Shown here piece by piece: positions 23,114 to 35,362 of a stretch of 64,000 nt of DNA. The stretch is from Prunella strophiata (Eukaryota > Chordata > Aves > Passeriformes > Prunellidae), in the NCBI GenBank assembly GCA_036583965.1, contig JAZBQD010000001.1, positions 24,041,569 through 24,105,568 on the forward strand. The letters run 5' to 3'. Both the position numbers and the translations under genes were made by a program. Below the pieces are notes generated by a model. That model saw only the letters and a program-made list of their open reading frames with translations, did not search any database and had not been told where the DNA came from. The stretch's first letter is position 1; every line of letters begins with the position of its first letter.

Positions 23114-23493
23114 TTCGGACCAATGTCGGGATTCTGTTACCTCATATGTGAAAGGAGAAGCAGGGAAAGCCAGAAACAAATGGAAGCCTATCCGAGTCCA
23201 CATCAGAGGCAAAAACTAAATCCTACATCCAGGAAGCTTTAAATGATGTGGGAAAACACAGTGACAAAGAAGCCCTGAAAACAAAGTCCCAGATCTCATC
23301 TGGTACTGATGAGCAAACATTATCATCAACAGCATATCAGAAATCTTTGGAAGAGACCAGCAAGCCAACAACAGAAGGCAGCAAAACATCTGTGCCTGTC
23401 AGTGTGAAGAAGATGGGCTGGAGTACTTCTGAGGATGGCAAGCCAAGAACAAGCATCCAAGAGGAGGAGGGAGCAGTAATGTCTGAACAGAAG
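23114..23493 (+). CDS. ANK3: ANK3 C-terminal regulatory exon with a frameshift
   Basis: From the split Ser the frame reads SDQCRDSVTSYVKGEAGK, as in mammalian ankyrin-G, but then runs to TAA at 23217-23219. One base on, the next frame continues correctly (PETNGSLSESTSEAKTKS, later AYQKSLEETSKPTTEG and VPVSVKKMG). The exon is 380 nt. With one base removed it is 1 + 126 codons, phase 0 at the end, as required by every downstream exon. The donor is GTACAG at 23494. Confidence 0.93.
23163..23170 (+). other. ANK3: Frameshift 3: one extra base in GGGAAAGC
   Basis: GCA GGG AAA should be followed by CCA GAA; the sequence has an additional G at 23169, or an extra G or A in the preceding runs. Unlike the two shifts in the giant exon, this one would affect all ankyrin-G isoforms that use this exon. 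Confidence 0.85.
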
Positions 23494-26400
23494 GTACAGT
23501 ATGTCCTGTAATAATTAGCAGTTTGAGGAGTCCCTGTTGCTTGACATATTGGTTGACAAATTTTTTTGTGCAACTTGTAATGTTGTTCGTGACAGAGTTA
23601 GGGGTTTTTTTTTTATCTTTCTTTATGCCTTTTCAGTTTATTACTGAATTGAGAAAAATGGAATTGAGAAAAATACTGGAAATTTTTATTTGCGTTGTGA
23701 ATAGAATGGGGTGGAGTCAGGACAGGCAGGGGAGCCAAGAAGGGGTGCATAATCCCCTCCCTGCCTGGCCCTGAGCCCTGGAAGAGGTTATAGCAGCTTC
23801 TGGGAGCACTGTCCCACATTTCTGGGGAACAGCCCCTTCCCTGCCTTGATATACCACCTATGCAAACAGTGCCAAACAGCTCAGCTGTCCTCCATCTGTT
23901 TCCACTAAGGTGTTGCCACTGGTTTCCCACTCTTCTGTGACATTGAAGCAAATGATAGGAGCAAAGAAATATAGGGACCCTTCAGGCTCTGTCCTGCTCT
24001 TTGTCCCTGCATTTTTTTTTTTTTTTACTCTGTTAATGTACAAAAAAATTGATTTGGGGTGATATTTAATCTCCTTCTTATATTTTTTTTATTGTTCATC
24101 CCAGCTTCAGAGTCCATCCAGCCAAGACAAATCAAAAGATCTCAAAATGTGTAAAGCATTTTTCCAGGTGGTGGTTCTTTCTCCTTAAAATGCTGTCAAG
24201 GGGCTCCCCTTCCTTTCTATCTTGCCTGGCTCATACACCCTTAACTGCAGAACCCCAGTTATAAGTTGCTTTCTGAAAATAAAGATTTTGATAGCTTTCT
24301 CAGTTGCTTCTATTTATTTACCAGAAGCTTAGAAGGAAAGTTGACTCAAAGAATGGCTTGTAGTCCAGTAGCTGCATGCACCTCACACCCCAGCAGTCGG
24401 AGGATCACCACAGAATAAACCTCAGGGCCAGCAGGGAACCAGGCTGAAAGGGGGAATTGCAGAGTTTCTTCTACATTCCTCTCTCTGCTGAGGTTGTTTT
24501 TTCTTGGGTATAATGCAGGAGGAGATTATAACTTTTGGAAGCAAGATATTTCAGTAGAATTGTTTCTACATGATACAGATTTTTTTTTTTTTATTGTGGC
24601 ACAATAAGAATGTTGGCTGTGGTGGGCTGCAGTAAATCATTCAGGTTTAAATTAGTTCATTTAAAGCTATTCTTTTGATTATACAACCAAGAATTCTTTT
24701 ATTAGCTGGTAACATAATCAGTTTCAGCAGTTAAGCAGCATATGATTGTTATTATCTTGTTATTAGTTCGTGACACAGTAAGATCTTCCCTAATGTTTGC
24801 TAATTACTGGAATACTTGAAAAATGTAAAAGCCTTTGCCTTCCTCAAAGGCAGCAGAAGGCAGACAGCAGCGTTCCCCAGTGCTTGTAGGCTTTGGGGCA
24901 GACCTCAGTCTGGTGGTGCCATGCTCTGATTGAATGCAGGAGGGAGTGTAGATGCACGCTGCAGCGTGCTGGGGTGTGCTGACATGCTGCACTTCCCCCT
25001 CTGCACTGCCATCAGTGGGAAGAGAAGTTGTCACCCACTTTTGTGTGCTCTTTGCTGTTGGATATCCCATCTGGATTGAGAAGAATAAGCAAGTGCTTTT
25101 CTTAGGTGTGCTTTCTGCACTGTTTTGCTTTATTGGTAAAGGCTGGTAATCTTATTTGCTAAATAACAAGTCTTTTTATAGGCATGATCTTTGAATAAAC
25201 TGGTATCAGAAAATAATGTCATTTCAAAATGTGGGTCTCTCACAAAGCCTGAATGGGTAAGAAACTAGCCTCTGTTAGAGTGACATGAACTGCTCCTATT
25301 ATCTTGTTGATATTTCTTCAATAATGCATTCTAATCTAATTTGAATTCAATAAGTTTAGTTCCTAATGCAGTTGAAGTCATGGTGAGACCCTTTACATGC
25401 TATCATGAAAACAGACAAAGAATTTCAGTTGCAGTCTTTCTGCAAGGCATTCTTCAGAAAGGCTCCATAAAGAGAAAAATGTGGAAGAAACAGATTTACT
25501 TCTGTGGAGAGAAAGTGGGAACAAATTAAAACTACTTGCCAAAGTAAGATATTTTTATCTGTGACCCATTTGGAAAGAAGCAGGAAGCAATAGTCACCCA
25601 TCTGCAGGAGAAGGGCTGCAGCAGTGTTCTGGCACAGAGTTTGCACCAAGAGATGAAGCTCAGGCTGGTACTGGTCTGACGCCTGGTGACGTGGATGAAA
25701 CAAATCCTTGGCCTCCTCCCAAGTCCACATAAACATTTACAAAAGTATTGCAGTAATGGTGTAGGTCATATAATTCTCTACAAATGCTCAAGCATCAGAT
25801 TCCAGTGATCTTTTTAAATGAAAAAAAAAAAACACAAGAACACAGCACAGTTGCTCTGTTGTTCCAAAGAGGATGATATCCAACACAAGGTCAAGGTGAC
25901 TCTCAGTGTCAGAATTCCATCACAAATAAACCACTTAAAGCTGTTTATTAAAAATAACTCCTCCTCTAAAGCTTTCATGCCCTCTGGAAATCTGCTTTCT
26001 TGTTACTTCTTCAGGAGAGGATTGGCTTATAATTTTTTGTATCTATGTTTGACTAGTGCCAGAGGACTGCAGATGAATTCTGTCATCTTGCCCTAAATGC
26101 TTTTTGTTATATACTTCTTTTTCTCCTCCACCCACCTGTGCCCACTCTTATTTTGCACATAATTTCTGAGAATTGCTTCTTGTTTAGGATGTCTTGGGCC
26201 AGATTCAGAAAGAGAAATAGATATGAAGTTCACAATATCCACTATCCATGTCCTTAAAATCAGTTTGGGGCTGTCATTGAGTAAAACATAGAGGCAATTT
26301 TCAAATTTCTCTATTCAGGAAAGGGTTGGTTTAGCTTAATATCACGGGAAGAGGGTCTGTGCCCTACATCTGTCACACACAGAGGTGGGAAGCCCTTTGT

Positions 26401-27168
26401 CCAGCATGTGCACACAGAGCTGCTCAGCTCCAAAGCTGAGCTCCTTGGATTTTGGAGGAGAAAGCAGCGGGGCTGGCAGAGGGTGCCAGGACAGAGTAAC
26501 CCCTGTGTGTAGCTGCAATGCTTGTCAGGCTGAGACCAGCTCCAGGCTGTGCCCATCCAGCTGAGCTCTAACAGCTCCCTCCTTGAAAAATGCAGAATGA
26601 TTGTGCTTCACACTGCAGTTTTGCCACTTATAAAAGCAGATAAATACTGAGCAGGAAAGCTATTTACATGGAGAAGTTCTTCAGAAGGAAGAACTGTGTG
26701 GAGGTGCTCCACTGAATCTTTCTGTGTGACTCTCTTCTTTTTTTATATTAGGAAACTCACTTCCCATGCCTTGCGAATCCATAAAACTTGTTTGAAAGAA
26801 TAATTTTTAGGAGAAAAAAATTTCAATGAGTTATGACAAGGTTTAGGGGTTTTTTACATAAAATTTAAAAGAATTACATAAGGTTTTGAAATTTCACAGG
26901 TCAGATGCATTCCAAATAGCATTTTCTGAGCCTTGAGAGCTGCTGAGATATTCCATAGCTGGTGTAATGATCAGGTTACAGCATGCCAAGGAGCAAAAAG
27001 GCCTCCTCCCATCATGTACTGCAGCAGTGAAACCACGAGTCATTATGTACACAACAGAGACGGGGAAAGCACTGTCCGTGATAACCTCTGTTTTCTTCTC
27101 CTAGTCCTGATCAGCATGTTCTGTCTTGCAAACGTGCTGTTCAAATGTACTAAAACTGCATTTATTAG
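23494..27168 (+). other. ANK3: ANK3 intron
   Basis: This 3.7-kb intron contains one candidate cassette/terminal exon near 24105 and short A/T runs (24009-24026, 24580-24592). The rest shows nothing I can name. It ends GCATTTATTAG at 27158-27168. Confidence 0.75.
24105..24188 (+). CDS. ANK3: Candidate alternative ANK3 exon
   Basis: A strong acceptor (pyrimidine-rich, ending TTCATCCCAG at 24104) is followed in phase 0, the phase left by exon 23114-23493, by LQSPSSQDKSKDLKMCKAFF. It could end at a donor CAG|GTGGTG after 63 nt (24167), keeping phase 0, or run to TAA at 24186-24188 as a terminal exon. An AATAAA lies at 24278-24283. The polar Ser/Lys-rich peptide fits the regulatory domain, but I cannot confirm it from memory of other ankyrins. 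Confidence 0.35.
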   Translation, partial: LQSPSSQDKSKDLKMCKAFFQVVVLSP

Positions 27169-27267
27169 GAATGTAGTGACAGTGACAGTGAGATTGAGAG
27201 TGATTCAAGCTCAGGTGAAGAGCAGAGAATTACCACGCGAGTTTACCGACGGCGGTTGATTCTGAAG
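27169..27267 (+). CDS. ANK3: ANK3 C-terminal cassette exon
   Basis: The exon is 99 nt, 33 codons, phase 0 at both ends, between TTATTAG and GTACTT. The translation begins ECSDSDSEIESDSSSGEEQR and ends ITTRVYRRRLILK: an acidic Ser/Asp/Glu cluster followed by a basic patch. The RRR-[VL]-I-[IL]-K block resembles the ankyrin-2 C-terminal region. Because it is symmetric it can be skipped, and the known 480-kDa human protein joins the preceding exon directly to the QGE exon. Confidence 0.8.
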
Positions 27268-30200
27268 GTACTTTGTGATTTGCTTTCTTGAGGTGATGTT
27301 GGCATGAGCGTGGGTTTGTTCTGCTGTGTCAGAATGTCAGTTTGGGCACACTGGAGCCCCTGTGGTAGTGTGCTTTCCATGGCCAGTATGGATTGATAAC
27401 CCAGTGCTAGGTTGCCTTTCCTTGCTTTAACACAGGTTTATGGGTGTCTTCTTTTGGAAAACAACTGTGCTGCATGGAGTGCTGTGTCCTTCACTGCCAC
27501 TGTTGTGCATGGCATCTTAAAGGCTGCAGCTAGGATGCAGCATGTTGGGCTCCTGTAGAGCAAATATAAGCCACTGAGAAAGATGGGTAACAATTTTTCC
27601 TTTTTGTCTTTAAAAAATTCTGAGTTACAAGTTAAACATTTGCAGGAATATGTGAGTGGGACATAGGAAAGTATGAGGCACGTACTCTGGTTGAAACTTG
27701 TGGTCCTAAGTGCTTGATGTGTTCTGGAAAACTTTCTCACTACAGCAGATGATCCTGATTTTAAATCTACTAAAGTTAATAAAAGTCCTTGCATTGCCTT
27801 CAGTAGACTCTATTTAGTATATTTATTTACAGATAGCCTTTACTTACAGCACAATATACTATATATGCTGATAACAATGGTATAATCCTATAAGTAATTG
27901 TATTTGCTCTTGTAATATTTTTTGTGTGGTCATACAAGTATGACATTATTTTCCTGCAGCATAGAGCATGAGAAAATAAGCCTCTAACATAAACCATTAT
28001 GTAATTCCTCAGTAACTTACAGGATTTATTAGATTCTTATTAGAAAATCATGCAGTCAAGCCCTGACAAAAGCCAGCAGGGCACCTTAGTGCTATTACAG
28101 CACTAGTGCAGTTTGCCTAAGCTGTAATTGTTACTTTAGGAATAAATTGTGACATTTCAATTGCACATATCTATATCAGTGTTGCTTGCATGCTTTGTGG
28201 AGAGGAGTCTGCACACCACAAAAGGCACTGCACCTTTTGTGTGATGTGGGTGGCAGATAGGCTGCTCTGCACAGCTGCCAAAGAGTCCAAGGTGCAGATG
28301 CTTTTGGAAGAGGAAAGGTGACTTTTCTGGCTGCCTCCATCATGAATTCCCTCAGTATACCCATCGTGCTTCCATTCAGGACAGGACAGGAATGGCAAAA
28401 GTGAGCTCAGCAGAAATGAATGTTTTGTCTGATCCCCCAAATCCCCAGGCAGAACCTGCTGCCTTCCCTGAAAGACCCTGGGCCTGTCAGGGTATAACCC
28501 TTCCTCAGTAATTCCCCCTGCAGATAAGCCCTGACTGCTCAGGCTTAGGAATGTGGTTTCTGTTTTCAAACAGGGCAGGCCCCTCCAGTGCTGCAGGAGT
28601 CTCTGGTAACACACAGAGTGTGAGTGTGCTGCACATTCAAAGACTGCATAGTTGGCCTGTGGCTAAGGGCCCCCACCCAATTTATGTCTGAACTATTTTG
28701 GTGTCTGCTGGTTTGCAGTCAGGAAGTGTTGGAGTAGAAAAGAGGAAAGCGTGTCAAAGGCAGCTTTCTCTTGCTCTCTCTCTCTTACAGCCCCTGTGTT
28801 TGGAGAAAGGCACAGAAAATTGGATTTAAATGTGGTGGTATAATTTGGGGTAGAACGTTTAACAGAGCCATGGTAAAGCAGCATATTTAGTGCTGGAATC
28901 TGCAGCCAGTGGGAAGGGTGTGCATGGCGAGTGGAGGCGGCTGAACCCGCGCTCTTGGGAACATGTCTGATCTCAGCTGGATTAGAGCTGTACCTGTCTC
29001 TTGATTAGAAAACACATGTGATTCTTTGGTTATTTTCTGATCATTTATAGCTTCTTTTTTTATCCTCCACTCTGCATCTTAAGACAAGCTCAAAAGAGAA
29101 CAAGAGAAAGTTTGAAAGCAACAATCATCAGGCCTTTTAGAGAAAGAATTTGATAGTGGAAGCAACCATTTTGATCATGTAAAGTTCATGAAATGGTGGT
29201 ATGAAATGGAAAAAGCAAGATTTAACATTGGAAGGGACCTGGACTTTTTTCTGCACACTCCCGAGAGCAGAGGTTCACTTTGGGTGAACTGAAATCCCAG
29301 TGAGAGCATGCACAAGCTGAGGTACAGCTCCTCCATCAGGGAAGAGCTCCCAGGATGTGGAGGCCTGGAGCAATGCTCACAGTCTGCAGAGGGAAAATAA
29401 CTCACTCTGCTGCTGCAGGGCCCCAAGCAATGACCAGGAGCAGCAGGTTCTCACCTGCCAGTGCCTCAGTGCCTGGCAATGTGGGCGCTGTGCCCAACCC
29501 CACAGCCAGCTTATGTCCAGCAGCAGTGGGCAGGGAATGAGGGTGTGCTTAGAGCCTCCACTGAGCAGAACTGCATGTGGGAACTGTGCTGTAGTACTGC
29601 TTTACTGTAGCATTTATTAATAGGATCACAGAATGGCTTGGATTGGAAGGGACATTAAAGATTGTCCAGTTCCAACCCCGTGCCATGGGCAGGGACACCT
29701 ACCAGCGGACCAGGATGCTCAGAGCCCCATCCAGCCTGGCCTTGAACATTCCACAGATGGGTCATCCACGACTTCTCCGGGGAACCTCTGCCACTGTCTC
29801 ACCATCTTCACAGTAACCAATTTTTTCCTAATATTAATTGATCTTCCTGGTATTCATTACTGCCTGCATGTTGCATTTAAAGCAGCAGAGGTGCTCACAC
29901 AGCCTGCAGGCATAAAGTTTGCTGGCACTGAAACCTTGAGGATAAATTGAGTCTTGTGGAAAAAAGGCTTTGCTGTGTGCCACCACAGGTACAGTCAGGG
30001 CTGAATTGCTTCATCACCTTTGCTTTTCTTTCCCAACTTGTTTTTCCTTTCTGTGCCATCCTGCAGTATTGCTAACACTATTACTTCTGTTTCACTGCTA
30101 CCTTAATTCTCTGTCCTGGCCCAAATATGGGGAAAGACTTTTCTCTCCCACGGAGGTATTTTCCCAGCAGTCCAAGGGCTGAGTCCTGTCAAGTGCTCAG

Positions 30201-33200
30201 TACTCTAGAGCACATTTCCCATGGGATTTAGCACTTCAGAGGGCTGAGCCCATAAAACCAGACAAGCAAGGACTGATGCCCATTTCCACATGTAATAGGA
30301 TCCTACTCTAACCTCAAGGTAGTGCAGATGTTTTTGTTTTTCTTCCTTTCCCCTCTTGTGTTCACATGGTGGATTGATGGGATGGGGCATTGCAAAAGAA
30401 ATGGGTTTATGGTAGTGCAGGAATGTGAGCAATTAGCACACAAGGGGAAAATAAGAGTGCTTGCCACAATGTGGACATTCAAAGCCTGATCCAAAGCTCC
30501 TGTTATTCAGCCATGGCAGGAATCAGTGTCCAATTTTTCATGCTTTTTCAGAGGTTGTTAAATCTTTCATGGATACAAATTTTTGGCTAAAGCTGTTTTA
30601 GTAAGATTCTTGCCAAAAGTTTTATGGTAGAATGTAATGGAAAATAAAATATATTTCTAAGCAGTGGTTATTCAAATCTGATGTAATTTAGTATCTTGTA
30701 CTTTTGCTCTCTCTTTCCAATTTTTATTGAAGATTTGTCTCTTTCTGTGCATTTTACCCATGAAATGCCCCGTTACTGATTGTGGAGGGTTTTGTTCAGC
30801 CTGCATGGGAGAAGTGGCCTGAGCAGCAGTTAGCCAAAGCCAGAGCCAGCAGCTTCCATGGTCTTGCTATTCAGGGGAAGCTTATTTATGGAAAATGAAA
30901 TGTGGCCATCCTGTAGGTGATAAGAATTAAGTGCCTGTGCCCTGTGTGAGGAAAATGGGAACCATTTCCTTTTGTGTATTCAGCTGGGCACAGTGTCTCC
31001 ACTGCAGTCTGTGTCTGGCTGGGAGAGCTGCAGGTAAGTGCCCTCTCCCTGTCCTGCCCCATGGGAGCTGGAGCTGCTGGCCTCAGTAAGATAACGTGGG
31101 GTAAATCAAACCCCAGGCTGCAAGTGCTTGTTCTGAGGTGTGTCCTCCATGCCACACACACCAGACCTATGCCCCAGCTCCCAGCAGAGGACTACACTCT
31201 GTCCCATTTGCAGCACTGTTTGCTCTCAGGTCTCCTTGCCTTGCCTGTTTTGTTGGGATTTTTCTCCCCCTCCTGTGGCTTTAGCAATACATCTGCAAAC
31301 AAGCAGCTACAGACTCAGCATGGGTGCAGGCAGAGAGTTGTGGCATCTGATTAGCAAGGTCTCCCTGAGCAGGCAGAACTCACTAATGAAAATGACCTTA
31401 ATGAGAGATATTTGTCTCTCCTGCTGCTGCCAGAGAGGCTCGAGAGCCCAAGGAGACTGAGGCGCAGCTGCTGCTCATGCATTACAAGAATGTGATCTCG
31501 AGACTGGAGGGATTATGCCCTGATGCTGGCTTAGGCCAGTGAGGGAAGGAGTCTGAGCAGCTTCTGTTCCCATTGCAGCATTGCCTCTGGTCTTTGGCAA
31601 AATTAAATATTTAGGATCTTTCCATCTTGCTTATTTCCTCCTGCTTTTAAATTCCTTTTTATCCATGTCAGTAAGATGCATCCAGCTGCACCTTTTTTCT
31701 CCACTGTTTCAACAACACTAGATGTATGGAAGGAATAAAAAGGGACTATTATCCCTCTAGTAACAAAACAAACATGAAAGAAAACAAGAGCTCTGACAAA
31801 TCTACAGTGAACTTTGGCACAACACTGCAGCACTGACTGTATAACTCCATTTATCTGAAGGTCCCTGGGAACACCCATAATCTGCAAATAACTGTTAAGA
31901 AAATCAGTGGAGCTGGCAGAAGACTTTGAGGAAACTGCTCTTTGCCTCTCCTGCCCTGGAGAGCAACAGAGAGAGGATACCAGCTGGTTTTGGCAGGACT
32001 ACACTCCAGCGAGCAGGGTGACATTAAAGCACTCTGCTTTGCAAAGCTTCCTGGCATGTTCTGGAGCTGAGGCTTGCAGACTGCAGCCTTTGTGTGCTTT
32101 AGTCCCAGGGATATAACTGGGCTTCCAGTAATCATGGTATTAACTTTTCTCCCTGCCTTTCTAAAGCTTTTGGTATTGTGACAGTGATTTTGACTGGTCA
32201 AGGGTAAAATGAAGCCCACATAAGTATGATGCAGCGGAAAGAATTTTATTCTCTAGCTGTGACGCAGATGCACCAGCTTTGTGTTTAAAAACAGCTTTTG
32301 TTGACAAGGTCATCTAATGTGCCATTCCAACCCAATGTTGGTTTGAGCTCTTGCAACAAAAGCTGCCAGTGGGTAGGGGTTTTTTTTTCCCTAGCAAACA
32401 TCCATCTTTATAACTGCATAGGATTAGAAAAGTCAGTAAATCAGATCTACCTCCTGCCAGTTGTGAGCCCTCCTGCAATTTGTTTAACTACCCACCAGCA
32501 AGAGACTTGTGAAAGCTGGATTTCATGCATGCTGACTGCAGAGTATTTACAGCATTTATCATTAAATTGTGCTTAAAGGAGCATGTAACTAATTAAAACC
32601 CAAAATTCACTACACCTTTAAAACTGCATTTTCTTCCAGAAGACATCTTTCAGTGCAGCAGTACACTTTTCATTTCATTTGAAGCAGAACACAGTAATTC
32701 TCACTAGGTTGTTTTAAGGTTGTTCGCTTGCTCATAGCTGCAGTAAGGAGTCAGAGAACTAGTACATGTAAGTGGTGTTGGTGTGCCAAGTAGTCTGGTG
32801 ATTTGCTGCTGGCCATGTTGTTTTATTTGTGGTTTTCATGGGCTTTATTATAGTGGCTTTGGAGACCCTGCTCATGAGAGGGGACCTTTCCATACCTCTG
32901 TGCTCCATGTGTCTGTGCCAGGGTTCCCTCCTGCTCCTTGGGTACTGTGTTGAACCCACTGGGGTGTCTCTGAAACAAAACTGTGCATCTAGTTCCCCAT
33001 CTGCTCTGTATTTGATTAAAGTGTGAGGTCTCCAGAATCAGTCTTTCCCCCTCCCATCTCTCTGTGAGTAGGAAGCCCCACAGGTTTCAGTTCCCAAAGC
33101 TTTCCCCAGTCCTGCCCCTGCCTGGCAGCAGTCCCATCCCCTGCTCGTGAGAAAGGAAGCAGCCGGCTGCCGCTGGGGCCGCGCTCGCCGCAGGGACCAG

Positions 33201-35094
33201 CCTTGCACTTCCCTCCTGCTGCACTGCCTAGGCAGGTGTGCCAGTTCTCCTCCTGGGGAATGAAGTTCTCAGGCTCCATCTGAGGGCCTCAGTAGCTGCT
33301 TGTTCTGCTGTGCTTTAGGGATGCCAGCATTCCCAGGTTCCTCAGTTGGGTGTGTCTCAGGCACAGGACCTCATCCTTGTGTCCCTATGCAGTGGAATCC
33401 ACCTGGCTGTGGAGCCTGTCCTTCTCTTGGTAATGCTTCCTGAAGCACCAAATTTCAGCAAGTTGTACAGCTTGCTAACTGTTTGTGAAAGCCTCGGGAA
33501 AAAGATGTGTAAAATGTCTGAATTCCATTGCTTAATTATCAAGTGGTGACTTCAGTACAGCTTTCAATGGGAAACCAGCAGAAATTCTGTACTTGTGGAG
33601 AATGACAAACATGGCCAGGGGCTTTGCTCTGCAGTGCTCCCCCCTGGCTCCTGCCTGCTGCCATTCTCCCCAGGCAAGGAAAATGGAGAAGCTTGGCTAG
33701 GAAAAGACCACAAATGGCTTGTAAGCAAAAGGAAAGGTTTGTTTTGCTCAGAGCTTAGAAATAGCATACAATCCCAATCTTGAAAAAGCTGCATTAGTAG
33801 GGAATATGTTTTAAAAAAATACACATGGCATCTCTGTATTTATTTATTATAAAGCAGTGCCAGGAGCTTATGTAGACAACTATGTATGTACTTATGTAGT
33901 GTATAGACCACAGTAAATAGAAACTATATTTGCCCTGTGCTGTTCAGTACATTGAAGCATTACAAAAGCTGTAATAGTCTCCTTTCAAATACTGTTTTGT
34001 AGTTAATATTGTTATAATGTGTTTTATACAATTATATATGTGTTTTCTTTCTGCTTTCTCCCTCTACTTACAGTTTTTCGTGGTGGGTTGAGGGTGAGAG
34101 GAGAAGAAAAGTTTTAAGGATTTTTTTTGTTTGTTTGTTTGGGTTATTCATTTACAAGTGGAAATTTTTCATAGGTAGACCAGCTACATTATCATTATGT
34201 TTGCCTTTCTTATATGAAAGATATAAGTACAAACAATGGATATTTTTGAAGCATCAAAAGCAGTGCTTGCTTCAGCACCCAGGTTTGGAGATATGACTTT
34301 GTGAGGTAAAGTTGGCAAAGTTCTTTTGGAACAAAAGTTCATGACTGCCAGCTGGGCTCAGACTCCAAAGTAATGTCATTTATTTATGATTTAAGCAATA
34401 ATTCCTTTAAGTGGGATTAAGTCACTGGCATAGCAGCTAGGAAACTGCTTTTACATTTATTTACACTGGTGCTATAAATTGCTGGTCCTACAAGAAGTGA
34501 TGGCTGGAGTGCTGCTGATCTCAGTAAGTCATGGACTGGGCTGCCGAGGCTCCTTGCCACGGTGGCACCGTGCTGGGCAAAGCGTCACGTAAGATAACTT
34601 CCTTCATTTTGTAAGTGCTGAGAAGTCCTGTCTGTCTTCTGTGTTTGTGTTTAAGACCTCATGTATAGCAAGCTATAGGGCAGAGCTGTCTTTTTAAGTC
34701 CCTAATTTCCCCCATGTTAGACCATGTTTCTGTGTGTGCTGAAGCAGAAGTGCTGCTGAGTTTCACTGAGAAGCTGTGAAAAGCTAAGGGGTATCTCATA
34801 GGGCTCAGACTGACCACTCGATTTTGTTGCCCAGAGAGTTCCTGACATGCATTATTTAATAAGAGCAGTGTGCTAGAAGCTCCCCACAGGCTTTAAGGAA
34901 ATATTTTGTAGGACAAATGCACAGGTATCAACATTGCTAAATGAACGAGGCTTTCATACAGGTTCGTGTGACATAGAGCAAACTGTTACATAAAGTTGAA
35001 GCTAGCATGTGCTTGTTGCTTGGATTGGTGTGGAAATATGTGTGGGTTTGACAGAATATAGGCTCTATTGCTAATCTTATAACACGTTCTTTAG
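27268..35094 (+). other. ANK3: ANK3 intron with CR1 fragment
   Basis: At 7.8 kb this is the largest intron in this part of the gene. It contains a CR1 fragment at 29622 to about 29845 and otherwise unique sequence. A donor-like GTAAGTG at 31034 follows an open frame (30974 onward), but I could not match it to an acceptor or to ankyrin sequence. Confidence 0.75.
29622..29845 (-). repeat. CR1 LINE fragment (minus orientation)
   Basis: The sequence starts AGGATCACAGAATGGCTTGG and continues with GGAAGGGACATTAAAGAT, CCAACCCCGTGCCATGGGCA, CCATCCAGCCTGGCCTTGAA and TTTTTTCCTAATATTAAT, the characteristic CR1 3'-end order seen from the opposite strand. It is more diverged than an active copy and severely 5'-truncated. 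Confidence 0.85.
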
Positions 35095-35178
35095 GGTGAG
35101 GAAGCAAAAAACATTCCTGGTGAATCTGTAACAGAGGAACAGTTTACCGATGAAGAAGGCAACGTCATCACGAGAAAA
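35095..35178 (+). CDS. ANK3: ANK3 C-terminal cassette exon
   Basis: The exon is 84 nt, 28 codons, phase 0 at both ends. The translation GEEAKNIPGESVTEEQFTDE continues EGNVITRK. The E-E-[QFY]-x-D-E-x-G-[NH]-x-[IV] pattern is the signature of the C-terminal domain of ankyrin-1 and ankyrin-2, so the equivalent region is encoded here. The acceptor is TTCTTTAG and the donor GTAATA. Confidence 0.85.
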
Positions 35179-35302
35179 GTAATAATGAATTACATCACTG
35201 CTCTGAGTCTTTGCATTCAAGTAACTTCTTTTAACATACTTTTTCCCTTTAGAGTCTAGGAAAACAACAAAATCGACACTTTTCATGTATTGCTTCCCAC
35301 AG

Positions 35303-35362
35303 ATCACCCGGAAGGTAGTAAGACGTGTTGTTATCCCCCATGAGAGGAAAGTTGGTGAAATG
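35303..35362 (+). CDS. ANK3: ANK3 C-terminal cassette exon (possible alternative end)
   Basis: From TTCCCACAG the frame reads ITRKVVRRVVIPHERKVGEM, 60 nt to a donor GTAATG, phase 0 at both ends. The [IV]-[TI]-RKVVRR block parallels ankyrin-1 (IIRKVVRQ) and ankyrin-2 (VTRKIIRR). If the donor is skipped the frame adds 17 residues (VMQRGLPGNNSRLRGLC) to a TGA at 35414-35416. The first few loosely resemble the ankyrin-2 MVQGMPQEP segment, so read-through could be a genuine alternative end. Confidence 0.82.

Noticed and set aside
30974..31060. Open frame followed by a donor-like CAG|GTAAGTG
   Set aside because: No convincing acceptor in the right phase and no ankyrin-like peptide, so not called as an exon.
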